From assembly GCA_028698525.1 (NCBI GenBank), contig JAQVDB010000005.1:1-48923 (forward strand): a stretch of 48,923 bases of DNA, given 5' to 3'. The DNA is from Clostridia bacterium (GTDB taxonomy: Bacteria; Bacillota; Clostridia; JAQVDB01). This document shows, piece by piece, positions 25,954-34,884 of this stretch; position 1 is the stretch's first letter, and each line of letters opens with the position of its first letter. Position numbers and translations under genes: made by a program. The notes beneath the pieces are model-generated. The model saw only the letters and a program-made list of their open reading frames with translations, did not search any database and was not told the origin of the DNA.

Positions 25954-25982
25954 ATTATAACAAACATGAATATTTTTTACAA
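25954..25982 (-). promoter_or_regulatory. Sigma-A promoter of the asp23 operon
   Basis: TTGTAA (25977-25982), 17 nt, then a perfect TATAAT (25954-25959) on the minus strand, 48 nt before the asp23 ATG and directly after the spoIIIAH stop codon. It separates vegetative expression of asp23 onward from the mother-cell spoIIIA operon. Confidence 0.78.
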
Positions 25983-25990
25983 TTTATATA

Positions 25991-26596
25991 TTACCTTTTC
26001 TCGATTATCTTTATCTGGGGTATCTCAAAATCTGTCTCGTTTATTACTATATTTTGTATCTGGGCAACTTTATCATCTGTCAGATTTTGCTCAGATACAA
26101 TAATATTTATCGATTCGTCATGAATCATAGCCACAGCATCATCAAATCCTTGTGCTTTTAGCAAATTCTCTACCGTCATTTCCTGTTCTGTCCTTTCTAC
26201 AATATTCATAATCTTCTGTTGTGCTTCCTTTATAGTATCCTGACTACTGTTTTCATCCTCCACAATCCCTTTCAATAAGTCCACTTCTTCACTTCTAGTT
26301 TGATCTCTTTCTAACCTATATTCTACGAAAAAATTCATATTAGATTGTGAGGTGGTAATTTCTGTATCAGTATCAGTATCAACATCAACAAAATCGTCCT
26401 TTATATTAACTTTCCCTTCAACATCTTTTTGTTCCTGTTTTCCCTGGTTTTCCTGATCAACTTCTTGGTCCACCTGCCCCTCTGCCGCTTTTTGGTCTCC
26501 AAGATGTTGATTATATCTATGATTTATATATCCTGTTATAACTAGAAGTAACACAAGAGACAAAACCAGTATATTTCTTCTTTTAAGTACAATCAT
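25991..26596 (-). CDS. spoIIIAH: Stage III sporulation protein AH
   Basis: Mother-cell component of the SpoIIIA-SpoIIQ channel; its extracellular domain meets forespore SpoIIQ. The 201-aa protein has one N-terminal transmembrane segment (about 9-24), a long low-complexity acidic and glutamine-rich linker (about 35-75), and a C-terminal ring-building domain like YscJ/FliF (about 85-200) with KGIVEDENSSQDTIKEAQ and VENLLKAQGFDDAVAMI. The linker residues are strongly charged (QVDQEVDQENQGKQEQK). It is last in the operon. Clostridia lacking SpoIIQ use SpoIIQ-like peptidases; none is in this window. Confidence 0.94.
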   Translation of the reverse strand: MIVLKRRNILVLSLVLLLVITGYINHRYNQHLGDQKAAEGQVDQEVDQENQGKQEQKDVEGKVNIKDDFVDVDTDTDTEITTSQSNMNFFVEYRLERDQTRSEEVDLLKGIVEDENSSQDTIKEAQQKIMNIVERTEQEMTVENLLKAQGFDDAVAMIHDESINIIVSEQNLTDDKVAQIQNIVINETDFEIPQIKIIEKR

Positions 26597-26609
26597 TTTG
26601 ATATCCCTC

Positions 26610-27191
26610 CTAATTTTTTTTTGTACAAACCTTTACTTTATGGACGGGAATATTGAGTACCGTTTTAACTGCAGTAGTCAACTCCATCTTCACTTTAATA
26701 TCATTTGCACCTTGAGCAACAACTATAACCCCTCTGATTTCCGGTTGTTTTTCTTTTAATATCATGGGAGACGTACTGCCTTGATTTTGTAATTCAGCAG
26801 GCTTTTTATTTGTTTCCCTCTGTTTTGTAGTTTTACTGATACCGGCTTCTCCTTTTTCTTCAGTTGTGTTGTTTGTTTCGCTGCTTTCATATGCAGCAAC
26901 TATTTCCGGTCCCGATTCATAGGTGATCATAACACTTACCTGTCCTGCGCCTTGGATTTGAGATAGGACATTTTCAAGTTTGTCTTCCAGGTAATCACCA
27001 CTTATTTCTTGATGTTCCGTTTTTTTATCATCTGCTGTTATATCCTCTTGTTGATTTTTATCTCCTTCCAAAAAAACACTGGCTGCTATACTTATTATTA
27101 CTCCTACTATCAGTAATGCAATAAGAAACTCTATATTCTTACTTGTCTTGAGCTTTTCTGATATCTGCTTTATTTTATCTGTAAAGTTCAT
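26610..27191 (-). CDS. spoIIIAG: Stage III sporulation protein AG
   Basis: Forms the large 30-fold ring of the mother-cell channel complex in the intermembrane space. The protein of about 193 aa has one transmembrane segment near residue 22-42 and an extracytoplasmic ring domain, starting YLEDKLENVLSQIQGAGQVSVMITYESG and interrupted by a Gln/Glu/Thr-rich insertion (about 110-140), then IRGVIVVAQGANDIKVKMELTTAVKTVL. The ATG after GAGGGG was preferred over a TTG one codon earlier. It ends 14 nt before spoIIIAH. Confidence 0.94.
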   Translation of the reverse strand: MNFTDKIKQISEKLKTSKNIEFLIALLIVGVIISIAASVFLEGDKNQQEDITADDKKTEHQEISGDYLEDKLENVLSQIQGAGQVSVMITYESGPEIVAAYESSETNNTTEEKGEAGISKTTKQRETNKKPAELQNQGSTSPMILKEKQPEIRGVIVVAQGANDIKVKMELTTAVKTVLNIPVHKVKVCTKKN

Positions 27192-27211
27192 CAAATCCCC
27201 TCACAATACTT

Positions 27212-27769
27212 CTATTGTATATATATACTAATGTCTTCCCTGTTTATGTCACATATTTTAGAAACCGATTCTTTAATTTTTTCTTTTTCTGAATTACTTA
27301 AACTCTCTGTTTCTAATCTGTCCCCGTCCTTTGAAGTCATATTACTAAAGTATATATCTACTTTCTCTACCTTACCTTCTTGTTCTGACCACATTAAATC
27401 ATCAAATTTAATTTTTATTTTTATATCCCATTCTCCCACAGTATCTTTTAGTATTGTTTTTATATGTGATTCAAGCTTGTTCTCGTATATTTCAACCGCC
27501 ATATCCTCTTGTACTTGTTCAATATTTCTTATAACAGGCTGGATATTCTCAAAACTTGAATTTTGCTCTATACCTGTTTTTATTATTTGCTCTCCCGCTT
27601 CTGTTCCCAATAATTTTATGATAGGAGTTAATATTATTATTATTAATATGAGTCCTGAAAAAAACTTCACATACTTTCTCATCTCACTGTTTGGGAGCAA
27701 TATATCAACTAATGATGATATTATAATTACTAAAACTATATTGACAATCCAATTTCTCAATAAACTCAT
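27212..27769 (-). CDS. spoIIIAF: Stage III sporulation protein AF
   Basis: A 185-aa protein with two N-terminal transmembrane helices (about 9-26 and 36-53) and an extracytoplasmic ring-building domain (about 80-185) that ends with DINREDISIYI. It is a minor ring component of the SpoIIIA channel needed for sigma-G activity in the engulfed forespore. The PNSEMRKYVKFFSGLILI segment between the helices is typical of the family. It lies 6 nt after spoIIIAE and 20 nt before spoIIIAG. Confidence 0.92.
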   Translation of the reverse strand: MSLLRNWIVNIVLVIIISSLVDILLPNSEMRKYVKFFSGLILIIIILTPIIKLLGTEAGEQIIKTGIEQNSSFENIQPVIRNIEQVQEDMAVEIYENKLESHIKTILKDTVGEWDIKIKIKFDDLMWSEQEGKVEKVDIYFSNMTSKDGDRLETESLSNSEKEKIKESVSKICDINREDISIYIQ

Positions 27770-27775
27770 TTTGAT

Positions 27776-28960
27776 TTACCTCATCATCATCGCAATATTT
27801 CCGGCACCGATTATTATTGTGATTGTAATGAAAAACATCAAAGATACAGATACAACCGTCAAAAATAAAAGTACAGCTGAATTACCTACATCGTTTATGC
27901 ATTTTGATAATTCGTCGACATTTATTGTTTGTACTAAAGCGCTGGTAATTTTATAGATCAATATTATTGATGCGATCTTTATAAGAGGGACGATACATAT
28001 CGATAAAATAATGATCAATCCTACCACTCCGATTGCATTTTTTATTAAGAGGGAACACCCTATTATTGCATCTACAGAATCTGAGAACATTCCTCCTATT
28101 ATGGGTACAAATGTATCTACAGCATATTTTGCAGTTCTTATAGAAATCCCGTCAAATGTTGTACTGGATACACCTTGTATTGTCATTAAGCCTACAAACA
28201 CTGTAAATATAATCCCTAAACTCCATATGCAAATATTATTTAGTAAACTTGCAAGTCTGGAAACGTGAATTCTACTAGATATATTATCAATCAAAAATAA
28301 AACAGCCGAGAAAAAAATCAAAGGAAGAAGGACATTCTTTAAAAAAGTTCCAATAAAGGTAACCATAAGGGCTATTGCAGGATGAAACACCGCAGATGTA
28401 GTAATACCTCCTATAGATGCTAAAAATGCTAATAACAATGGTGTTAACACTTCCATAAAAGATACCATATTTGTTATTGTGTTTTTGCAAATATCTATTG
28501 TCAGAACAAAACTTTTAATTATGATTATAATTATCAATATATAGCTTGCATAAAATGCAATTCTGCTCACATCTGAGTTGATAAACGAACTCTGAAAATT
28601 GTTGAATATTGCACATATAATAGAAAGTACAACTATTTGAAGCATCAGTTTCAGGTTAGTATTTATACCAGCAAAGAAAATATTTAATATATTATTCAAT
28701 ATCGATTTAATGTTAAGCCTATGCCTTCCCGTTGCAATATCTTTTATAAGTTTTCCTATATTTTGAGTCTCATCAATACCAGCTTCATCCAACTTTAACT
28801 GCTGAATATTATCCTGCAAATCACTTATATTCGCCTTTTTAAGTTGATTGTCAATAATATCATCTATCGATATTTTTTCATCTTGACTTGCTGCACATAC
28901 ATCTAAAGAAAAGCTGGTAAATATCAATATGATAAAAATTAAAATAAATGCTTTCTTCAT
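27776..28960 (-). CDS. spoIIIAE: Stage III sporulation protein AE
   Basis: Polytopic core membrane protein of the SpoIIIA export-like channel. The product of about 394 aa has a cleavable signal peptide (KKAFILIFIILIFTSFSL, ending near ASA-like CAAS), a short acidic extracytoplasmic region, and about eight transmembrane segments. It contains the family segments PLLLAFLASIGG and GVSSTTFDGISIRTAKYAVDTFVPIIGGMFSDSVD. The longer frame was rejected because the ATG at 28960 has AAGGTG 6 nt upstream. It lies 15 nt after spoIIIAD. Confidence 0.94.
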   Translation of the reverse strand: MKKAFILIFIILIFTSFSLDVCAASQDEKISIDDIIDNQLKKANISDLQDNIQQLKLDEAGIDETQNIGKLIKDIATGRHRLNIKSILNNILNIFFAGINTNLKLMLQIVVLSIICAIFNNFQSSFINSDVSRIAFYASYILIIIIIIKSFVLTIDICKNTITNMVSFMEVLTPLLLAFLASIGGITTSAVFHPAIALMVTFIGTFLKNVLLPLIFFSAVLFLIDNISSRIHVSRLASLLNNICIWSLGIIFTVFVGLMTIQGVSSTTFDGISIRTAKYAVDTFVPIIGGMFSDSVDAIIGCSLLIKNAIGVVGLIIILSICIVPLIKIASIILIYKITSALVQTINVDELSKCINDVGNSAVLLFLTVVSVSLMFFITITIIIGAGNIAMMMR

Positions 28961-28975
28961 CTGTTTCACCTTCAT

Positions 28976-29362
28976 CTATGGCAATATATCTATTATTAAT
29001 TCCATTAAGGCTATCAATATAGGCACCGCCAAAATCATTACCAATATTTTGCCACCCAATTCAATTTTTGATGCTATTGTATTTTCTCCTGCATCTTTAC
29101 AGATTTGAGAACCAAATTCTGTAATATAGGCTATTCCAACAATCTTTAGCAAGGTAGAAAAATATACAGTATCTATCTCCATCTTCTCCGTTATATTGCT
29201 TAACAATTCTATGACAGATACTATCTTCCCTATCAACAGCACTAATATCAATATACCTGCAGTTATTGAGACAAATATTGAAAACTCTGGTTTATAACTT
29301 TTAAATATGATTGAAATAATAGTCGCTATAATCCCTATACTTATTATTTGTACTATCTCCAT
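28976..29362 (-). CDS. spoIIIAD: Stage III sporulation protein AD
   Basis: A membrane protein of about 128 aa with four hydrophobic segments, including the C-terminal GGKILVMILAVPILIALMELI and the conserved YITEFGSQICKDAGENTIASKIEL. It is thought to form, with AC and AE, the export-gate-like membrane base of the SpoIIIA channel. The ATG at 29362 with AAAGGT upstream is preferred over a TTG six codons earlier. It follows spoIIIAC by 14 nt. Confidence 0.93.
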   Translation of the reverse strand: MEIVQIISIGIIATIISIIFKSYKPEFSIFVSITAGILILVLLIGKIVSVIELLSNITEKMEIDTVYFSTLLKIVGIAYITEFGSQICKDAGENTIASKIELGGKILVMILAVPILIALMELIIDILP

Positions 29363-29376
29363 TCGATTATTACCTT

Positions 29377-29574
29377 TCAATATAATTTAAAAATAGTCTT
29401 TATAGTCTCAAAAAGCTCGCTTATAAGGTTTATTACCATAAACAAAACCACTACAATACCTGCTAAAGTTGTCATCATAGCCATCTCCTCCCTGCCAGCC
29501 CTGATAAGCACCTGATTTAACACAGCTACAAGTATTCCTATAGCTGCTATTTTAAAGATCAGGTCCACATTCAT
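29377..29574 (-). CDS. spoIIIAC: Stage III sporulation protein AC
   Basis: A 65-aa protein with two transmembrane helices (about 5-24 and 33-52) joined by the polar RAGREEMAM turn, of exactly the family size. It pairs with SpoIIIAD in the mother-cell membrane. GGAGG lies before the ATG. The 113 nt separating it from spoIIIAB is the longest gap within the operon and holds only a weak 7-bp inverted repeat (TGAAATC/GATTTCA); I see no gene or terminator there. Confidence 0.93.
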   Translation of the reverse strand: MNVDLIFKIAAIGILVAVLNQVLIRAGREEMAMMTTLAGIVVVLFMVINLISELFETIKTIFKLY

Positions 29575-29687
29575 ATCAATGTCCTCCTTTTTATCTTTAG
29601 GTTTTTATAAATTATTTTTCTTTTAAAGTTCAGCCATGAAATCCAAAATATCTTTGTTTTTACAAGATTTCATCTTTTGGTAAACAC

Positions 29688-30206
29688 TTAAAATAAAACG
29701 ATGGCTATTGCTAATCCGGAAAGAATCCCTATGCTTTTATACATCCTCTCATATTTGTTTTTTTCCTGTTCGGCTGAAACTTCTTGATTATCCAACTGTT
29801 TCTCTATCATTCTTATGCTGTTTATTTGACCATCTATATTTGATCCACCTAGCAACTTTGCAAAATTTTTCAATATCTCTTTGTCATCCTGGTTTAAGAA
29901 AATACCATTTATATCTCTATCCAACGCTTTTTCAAACGCCTCCCCCGGAGTCGTCTCCCTATCATATAACATGACATCATATACATATTTAAATAATGTA
30001 CAAACACGATTATTTCCTTCACTTATATTTTTGAGTACATCAGGTATAGGTATTGTAAAAAAAACTATCTGATTTTCAATATCTCTGATTATAGATTTTA
30101 ACTGTCGAATCTGAACAAGTCTTTCTCTATACTTGTTCGAATATGCAAATCCCAGCATGGTTGTAGATGTAACTATAAGTAAGCTGCTTATGATTTTAAA
30201 AATCAT
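29688..30206 (-). CDS. spoIIIAB: Stage III sporulation protein AB
   Basis: A protein of about 172 aa with N- and C-terminal transmembrane segments and a cytoplasmic helical domain similar to GspF/PilC-type platform proteins. Family features include GFAYSNKYRERLVQIRQLKSI after the first helix and the C-terminal ERMYKSIGILSGLAIAIVLF. The ATG at 30206, 6 nt after GTGGGG, was chosen over one six codons upstream. It begins 23 nt after spoIIIAA and works with that ATPase. Confidence 0.93.
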   Translation of the reverse strand: MIFKIISSLLIVTSTTMLGFAYSNKYRERLVQIRQLKSIIRDIENQIVFFTIPIPDVLKNISEGNNRVCTLFKYVYDVMLYDRETTPGEAFEKALDRDINGIFLNQDDKEILKNFAKLLGGSNIDGQINSIRMIEKQLDNQEVSAEQEKNKYERMYKSIGILSGLAIAIVLF

Positions 30207-30228
30207 ATTCATCCCCACTTTCATCGAC

Positions 30229-31224
30229 TTATCTCAAAGGTTTCCTGTTTATTTTTTTAAAAGTCATGCCATCAAAAATATCTTCTACAGTTCCTACTCC
30301 CAGCGTATTACCTAAAATAATAATTCTTTGAAAAATTTTCTTGTTTATAACTTGGGATAAAACCGGTCTTGATTTAACATCTTCAATATCCATCCCATGC
30401 ACAGTTGTAATAAGTTTAATCCCTGCCACTAATGCTTCTTCTATTGCCGCTATATCTTCTTTTTTACCTATTTCATCAGTCACAATCACATCAGGTGACA
30501 TGGATCTTATCATCATGATTATCCCTTTATCCTTTGGGCAACAATCTAATACATCCGTCCTAATGCCTAATTCAAATTGCATCTTGCCCATATATGTACC
30601 CGCTATCTCTGATCTTTCATCTACAACCCCAATATTCATGCCCGTATTGCTCATCTGTCTAACAATATCCCGAAGTAAGGTAGTTTTTCCGCACCTGGGG
30701 GGTGATATTATCAAAGTATGCATAGGCCTTTTTCTATCATCTAATATATAGTCTATTATTTTATCCGCTACTCCAATTATCTCTCTTGCAATTCTTATGT
30801 TAAGGCCTGAAATGTTCTTGATAGTAACAACCTCTCCCTCATTTACTACCGTTGTTCCGGCAATGCCTACTCTGTATCCGCCTTTTAATGTCAAGTAACC
30901 GTTTTTTATCTCCTCTTGCACTGCATAAATCGAGTTTTGGGTCATTATTTGAACAGCTTTTTGTATATTAAGATAATCCACTATATAGGGATTTCTTTCG
31001 CATATTTGCCCACGGCTATTTACTATATATGACTTGCCTTGATATGTTATCATCAAAGGTTTGCTTGTCCTTAATCTGATTTCCTCAATATTTTTACAAA
31101 TAAAAGGCTCAATATTACAGAGAATATTAGAAATACTTGATGGCAACACTTTCAGTACTATATCCATCCATACAGGATTATCTCTTGTTTGATTCAGTTG
31201 ACTTATGTTTTTATATGCAGACAT
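30229..31224 (-). CDS. spoIIIAA: Stage III sporulation protein AA, ATPase
   Basis: The energy-supplying AAA/secretion-type ATPase of the SpoIIIA-SpoIIQ channel in the mother cell. The product of about 331 aa has an N-terminal domain with EEIRLRTSKPLMI and GGYRVGIAGT, Walker A SPPRCGKTTLL at about 164-174, and Walker B VIVTDEIG near 235. The ATG at 31224 is 10 nt from AAGGAGG; the first ATG of the frame abuts it. It is the first gene of the eight-gene operon. A sigma-E promoter is expected in the 66 nt upstream, but I could not match the consensus convincingly. Confidence 0.95.
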   Translation of the reverse strand: MSAYKNISQLNQTRDNPVWMDIVLKVLPSSISNILCNIEPFICKNIEEIRLRTSKPLMITYQGKSYIVNSRGQICERNPYIVDYLNIQKAVQIMTQNSIYAVQEEIKNGYLTLKGGYRVGIAGTTVVNEGEVVTIKNISGLNIRIAREIIGVADKIIDYILDDRKRPMHTLIISPPRCGKTTLLRDIVRQMSNTGMNIGVVDERSEIAGTYMGKMQFELGIRTDVLDCCPKDKGIIMMIRSMSPDVIVTDEIGKKEDIAAIEEALVAGIKLITTVHGMDIEDVKSRPVLSQVINKKIFQRIIILGNTLGVGTVEDIFDGMTFKKINRKPLR

Positions 31225-31290
31225 AAAAAACATGCCTCCTTTTATATATACTTATTAATATACTCCTGAAAATATTATTATTTTTGCAAT

Positions 31291-31318
31291 AAAAAAAAGC
31301 CTCTTTTTTTGAGGCTTT
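31291..31318 (-). terminator. Terminator overlapping the stop codon of the zinc-ribbon protein gene
   Basis: AAAGCCTC/GAGGCTTT with an A-rich loop, followed on the minus strand by TTTTTTTTATT. The stem uses bases of the TAA stop (31317-31319). It separates the efp group from spoIIIA. Confidence 0.88.
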
Positions 31319-31715
31319 ATTCTTCAATATCTTCTTGTTCATCATCATAGTCAATATAAACAGGCTGATGGCAATTAGGACATAACAATTCTTCATCTGC
31401 TTTTAAACTATCTTCATCAAAATAAACTATCTCATCACAATTAGGACATTCTACTTCGATATATCCCGGTTCTTCTTCTAAATCTTCTTCCTCATCATAT
31501 ATATATTCCTCCAAGTTGCCCAAGTCATCATCTATGTAGTCCATATATTCATGAAGTTCGTATTGAGATATCTTGATATCCTCCAGCTCATCAACAATGT
31601 CCTCTAGAAGCACCAAAATATGTTTGATGATCTTTCCTTCTTTTTGGTTTTCATCGATTTGCAAACCTTCAAACAGACCTTTGATATAGGATGCCTTTTT
31701 ACTTATTGAATCCAT
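31317..31715 (-). CDS. CD1247-like protein with C-terminal zinc ribbon
   Basis: A 132-aa acidic protein. The N-terminal helical half (about 1-70, KKASYIKGLFEGLQIDENQK) matches the clostridial CD1247 N-terminal domain. A glutamate/aspartate-rich linker (70-90) leads to a two-knuckle zinc ribbon, CPNCDE...CPNCHQP (about 94-117). The function is unknown. Its fixed place between efp and spoIIIAA in clostridia and the ribbon suggest a nucleic-acid or RNA polymerase partner, which is inference. GGGAG precedes the ATG. It is 45 nt after efp and is closed by its own terminator. Confidence 0.82.
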   Translation of the reverse strand: MDSISKKASYIKGLFEGLQIDENQKEGKIIKHILVLLEDIVDELEDIKISQYELHEYMDYIDDDLGNLEEYIYDEEEDLEEEPGYIEVECPNCDEIVYFDEDSLKADEELLCPNCHQPVYIDYDDEQEDIEE

Positions 31716-31760
31716 AATTATACTCCCTTCAAATAAATTTATTTATTATTTAGTATTCCA

Positions 31761-32318
31761 TTATGCTCTTTCCATATACTCTTCAGTTCTAGTATCTACT
31801 CTTATTTTATCCCCCACATTGATAAAAAATGGTACTTGTATGGTGGCACCGGTTTCCAAGACTGCTGGCTTGCTTCCACCTGCGGCTGTATCACCTTTAA
31901 AGCCTGGATCTGTTTCCGCAACTTCAAGCTCTACAAAATTTGGCGGATCTACTGAAAAGGCCTGGCCTTTAAAAAACTTTATATTAACATTCATATTCTC
32001 CTTAATATATTTTAGCGCATCTTCTACTTGTTCTTTGTTTAATGGAATCTGTTCATATGTATCAATATCCATAAAATAATATAGATTGCCATCATTGTAC
32101 AAGTATTGCATTTCCTTTCTTTCAACATGAGCAGGAGCAAATTTCTCAGTAGGGGTAAATGTTTTTTCCAGTATAGCTCCGGTTATCTCATTCTTTATTT
32201 TGGTCCTCACAAAGGCAGCCCCTTTACCAGGTTTTACATGTTGAAAATCCACAATACTATATACGTCCCCATCTATTTCTATTGTTAAACCTTTTCTAAA
32301 GTCACCTGCAGAAATCAT
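31761..32318 (-). CDS. efp: Translation elongation factor P
   Basis: Relieves ribosome stalling at polyproline stretches. The product of about 185 aa has the KOW-like domain I, with the exposed loop [10 protein letters not shown] placing K32 where B. subtilis EF-P carries its modification, and two OB domains ending in [11 protein letters not shown]. The ATG at 32318 follows GGAGG by 8 nt; the longer frame adds five codons. The pepP-efp adjacency is widely conserved. No YeaA/EpmA-type lysylation gene is in the window. Confidence 0.96.
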   Translation of the reverse strand: MISAGDFRKGLTIEIDGDVYSIVDFQHVKPGKGAAFVRTKIKNEITGAILEKTFTPTEKFAPAHVERKEMQYLYNDGNLYYFMDIDTYEQIPLNKEQVEDALKYIKENMNVNIKFFKGQAFSVDPPNFVELEVAETDPGFKGDTAAGGSKPAVLETGATIQVPFFINVGDKIRVDTRTEEYMERA

Positions 32319-32346
32319 TGCTATTACCTCCATTTATATAATTATT

Positions 32347-33414
32347 TTATAACGTTATTAATTGTTTTGCTGTTGTAGTCAGATTGTGTATATTGTTTTG
32401 CTCGAGTACTATTAGATCCTCAATTCTTACTCCATACATTCCCTCGATATAGATTCCAGGTTCAATGGTCACAACCATATTTTCTTCTAATATTACATTG
32501 CTGGTAGGAGAAAGAGCAGGCATTTCATGAATTTCAAGTCCAACACCATGCCCCAACCCATGACCGAAACAACCCTTGTACCCGCTTTGATCAATAAACT
32601 CTCGCGGGATTGCATCTACTTCTCTTCCCTTCAAACCGCATGCTACTTTGTCAAGGGAAATTTTCTGCGCTTCTAAAACTGTATTATACAACCGTTTTTG
32701 ATTGTCATCAGGTGTACCAATGAATACTGTTCTTGTCATATCTGAACAGTATCCACACACTTTAGCTCCAAAATCCATTGTAATAAATTCTCCAGTATTC
32801 AATCTCTTTTCACTAGGCTCTGCATGTGGAAGAGATGAATTGCACCCAGATGCAACAATAGTTTTAAAAGACGGAGATTGGGCTCCCAACTTTTTTATAT
32901 AATAATCTATTTCATCCGCTAAATCCTTTTCTCTTACTCCTGGCTTTATAAAATCTAGGATATATAAAAAAGTTTTATCAGCTATTTCAGCGGCTTTTTT
33001 TATTGCTCTTATTTCCTTCTGATCTTTCTTTATCCTAATTCGCTCTACCGCTCTAGCCATAGGGAATAGATCCATGCATTTAAATTTTTCGTCCATCTTT
33101 TGATAAAGATCATAAGTAACATAGTTTTCTTCAAACCAAATGGTCTTTACATCTAAAGACTTCAGCTCATTATAAATAGTATCTAAAGCATCGTTACCCG
33201 TATCTATGACTTGGAATCCCTTGCACTGTTTTTGAGCTTGTTCAACATAACGAAAATCAGTAAATAATATGTGTTTGTCAGCAGTGATAATCGTATATCC
33301 ATCCGACCCTGTAAAACCGCTTAAATAGAACTTATTTTCAGGTTTCACTATTATTACACAGTCTATGCCTTTATCCTGCATCAACTGCTTTATTCTTTTT
33401 ATTCTTTGTTTCAT
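32347..33414 (-). CDS. pepP: Xaa-Pro aminopeptidase (M24 family)
   Basis: Cytosolic metallopeptidase that removes an N-terminal residue preceding proline. The 355-aa product has a creatinase-like N-terminal domain (about 1-125) and a pita-bread catalytic domain. The five metal ligands are visible: the two aspartates in MDFGAKVCGYCSDMTRTV, the histidine in GHGLGHGVGLEIHE, and the glutamates in IEPGIYIEG and VRIEDLIV. GGAGG lies 5 nt before the ATG, which follows the aroQ stop directly. Pairing with efp is typical; both relate to proline-rich proteins. Confidence 0.94.
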   Translation of the reverse strand: MKQRIKRIKQLMQDKGIDCVIIVKPENKFYLSGFTGSDGYTIITADKHILFTDFRYVEQAQKQCKGFQVIDTGNDALDTIYNELKSLDVKTIWFEENYVTYDLYQKMDEKFKCMDLFPMARAVERIRIKKDQKEIRAIKKAAEIADKTFLYILDFIKPGVREKDLADEIDYYIKKLGAQSPSFKTIVASGCNSSLPHAEPSEKRLNTGEFITMDFGAKVCGYCSDMTRTVFIGTPDDNQKRLYNTVLEAQKISLDKVACGLKGREVDAIPREFIDQSGYKGCFGHGLGHGVGLEIHEMPALSPTSNVILEENMVVTIEPGIYIEGMYGVRIEDLIVLEQNNIHNLTTTAKQLITL

Positions 33415-33849
33415 TTATACCTCCAATCCAACAATAAAATCTATAGCCAATAGATAACTGCTAAAACCCAATCCTGAAATCTGCCCTTTACATACAGGTG
33501 CAATAACAGACTTTGACCTAAACTCCTCTCTTGCGTGTATATTGGTTATATGTACTTCTACTACAGGGATATTAATGGCCGCTATGGCATCTCGTATCGC
33601 ATAGCTGTAATGGGTATATGCACCGGGATTGATAACTATTCCATTATATTTATGTCTTGAAGATTGAATAAAATCTATTATTTCACCCTCATGATTAGAT
33701 TGAACTATATCTATTTTTGTATTACATTGCTCTTGCTTTTGTTTCAACAGCTTTCCTAAATAATCGATAGAACGGTTCCCATATAATTCTTTTTCTCTTT
33801 CCCCCAACAAATTCAGATTAGGTCCATTTATCACTAATATCTTATCCAT
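33415..33849 (-). CDS. aroQ: Type II 3-dehydroquinate dehydratase
   Basis: Third step of the shikimate pathway: dehydration of 3-dehydroquinate to 3-dehydroshikimate. The dodecameric type II enzyme is about 144 aa. It shows INGPNLNLLGER at the N terminus with the catalytic tyrosine at position 23 (ELYGNRS), NPGAYTHYSYA near 75, and VEVHITNIHAREEFR near 98. GTG and ATG compete as start; ATG 33849, 6 nt after AAGGTG, was chosen. The aroK gene lies 1 kb upstream and aroE at 45 kb, so the pathway is scattered through this window. Confidence 0.96.
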   Translation of the reverse strand: MDKILVINGPNLNLLGEREKELYGNRSIDYLGKLLKQKQEQCNTKIDIVQSNHEGEIIDFIQSSRHKYNGIVINPGAYTHYSYAIRDAIAAINIPVVEVHITNIHAREEFRSKSVIAPVCKGQISGLGFSSYLLAIDFIVGLEV

Positions 33850-34017
33850 CTTCAACACCTTCTGATAATATTTGTTAATTTCTAATAGTTATCCTACATC
33901 TCCATTTTATACAAAAAAATTAAATTAAACAATCGTTATTATATATAAATTATATTGAAAATTTATATGGCATTTAAAACTAATATAAACAATCCATAGA
34001 AAATACATACAGGGCTG

Positions 34018-34884
34018 TTAGCTATATTTATTCAAATATTTTAAATAAATTTTCTTTATCTTAACAGCATCATCAGCCATGGTGCCGCGAGATTCGCAGA
34101 TTATTCTAGGATTTATCTTATTATGGACAATTGATTCAGCAATGGGTTCAAAATCCGGCCCATAATCAACATCATTTAAAGTCCAGTGTTTCTTTTCACC
34201 TGCTTTAGTATATTCTATCCGGCTGAAATGGCAGTGAATCTTATTTAGCCGTTCAGTGCCCAGCTTGTTTTTTATTTCATTAAATATGCAATCATAATCT
34301 GCTTTAGACTTTATTTTCCCAAGATTAAATGCATATATATGCCCAAAATCTAGCACAGGCAATAATATCTCATCAATAGAACATATATCAATTATTTCTT
34401 CTACGGTACCCAATTGATTTCTTTTGCCCATGGTTTCCGGACACAATTTTATATTATATTTACAGCAATCTTCTTTGATTTCATCTAATAGTTCTTTTAT
34501 TGACTTCTTTGTATTTTGAAATGCTTTGCTTCTGTCTATTTTTGCACAGGAACCGGGATGAAAAACTATACGATCGGCTTTCAGCCATTTTGCCGCATTT
34601 ATACAATCCTTTATATACTTTTTTGATTTGTTTATGGAGTTAACATCAGTGCTGGCAAAATTTATGTAATAGGGAGCATGAATGCTCATCAATATATCAT
34701 TTTGCTCTGCTTTCTGTCCGATTTGTTTCGCAGTTTTTTCACCTACCCGAACACCTCTTGTACAAGAATACTCATAACAATCAAGGCCTAAAGATTTTAT
34801 CCATTCCGGAGCATCGATGCTGGATTTGTAACCTTGATTATAGAAACTATCAGAATTTCCCGAAGGTCCGAACTTTGCAGTCAT
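34018..34884 (-). CDS. Endonuclease IV-like TIM-barrel protein
   Basis: A 288-aa TIM barrel of the AP endonuclease 2/sugar isomerase superfamily. Metal ligands of the endonuclease IV pattern are present in order: SIHAPYY, VFHPGS, CPETMG, VLDFGH, HCHFSR, KKHWTLND and CESRG. It could repair abasic sites (like Nfo) or act on a sugar phosphate. Length and ligand set fit the deoxyribonuclease IV side, but several substrate loops differ from classical Nfo, so I leave it unnamed. The ATG overlaps the aroK stop (ATGA) and it is the last gene of the pil-aroK run. The 168 nt after it is AT-rich, with nothing recognised. Confidence 0.82.
   Translation of the reverse strand: MTAKFGPSGNSDSFYNQGYKSSIDAPEWIKSLGLDCYEYSCTRGVRVGEKTAKQIGQKAEQNDILMSIHAPYYINFASTDVNSINKSKKYIKDCINAAKWLKADRIVFHPGSCAKIDRSKAFQNTKKSIKELLDEIKEDCCKYNIKLCPETMGKRNQLGTVEEIIDICSIDEILLPVLDFGHIYAFNLGKIKSKADYDCIFNEIKNKLGTERLNKIHCHFSRIEYTKAGEKKHWTLNDVDYGPDFEPIAESIVHNKINPRIICESRGTMADDAVKIKKIYLKYLNKYS

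Noticed and set aside
29575-29687. Possible gene or terminator in the 113-nt gap between spoIIIAB and spoIIIAC
   Set aside because: Only a 7-bp inverted repeat with a large loop and no open frame with a start site; nothing defensible.
31225-31290. Sigma-E promoter for spoIIIAA
   Set aside because: Expected from biology, but no pair of boxes at the right spacing matched the consensus well enough. The same holds for spoIIM upstream of 5246.
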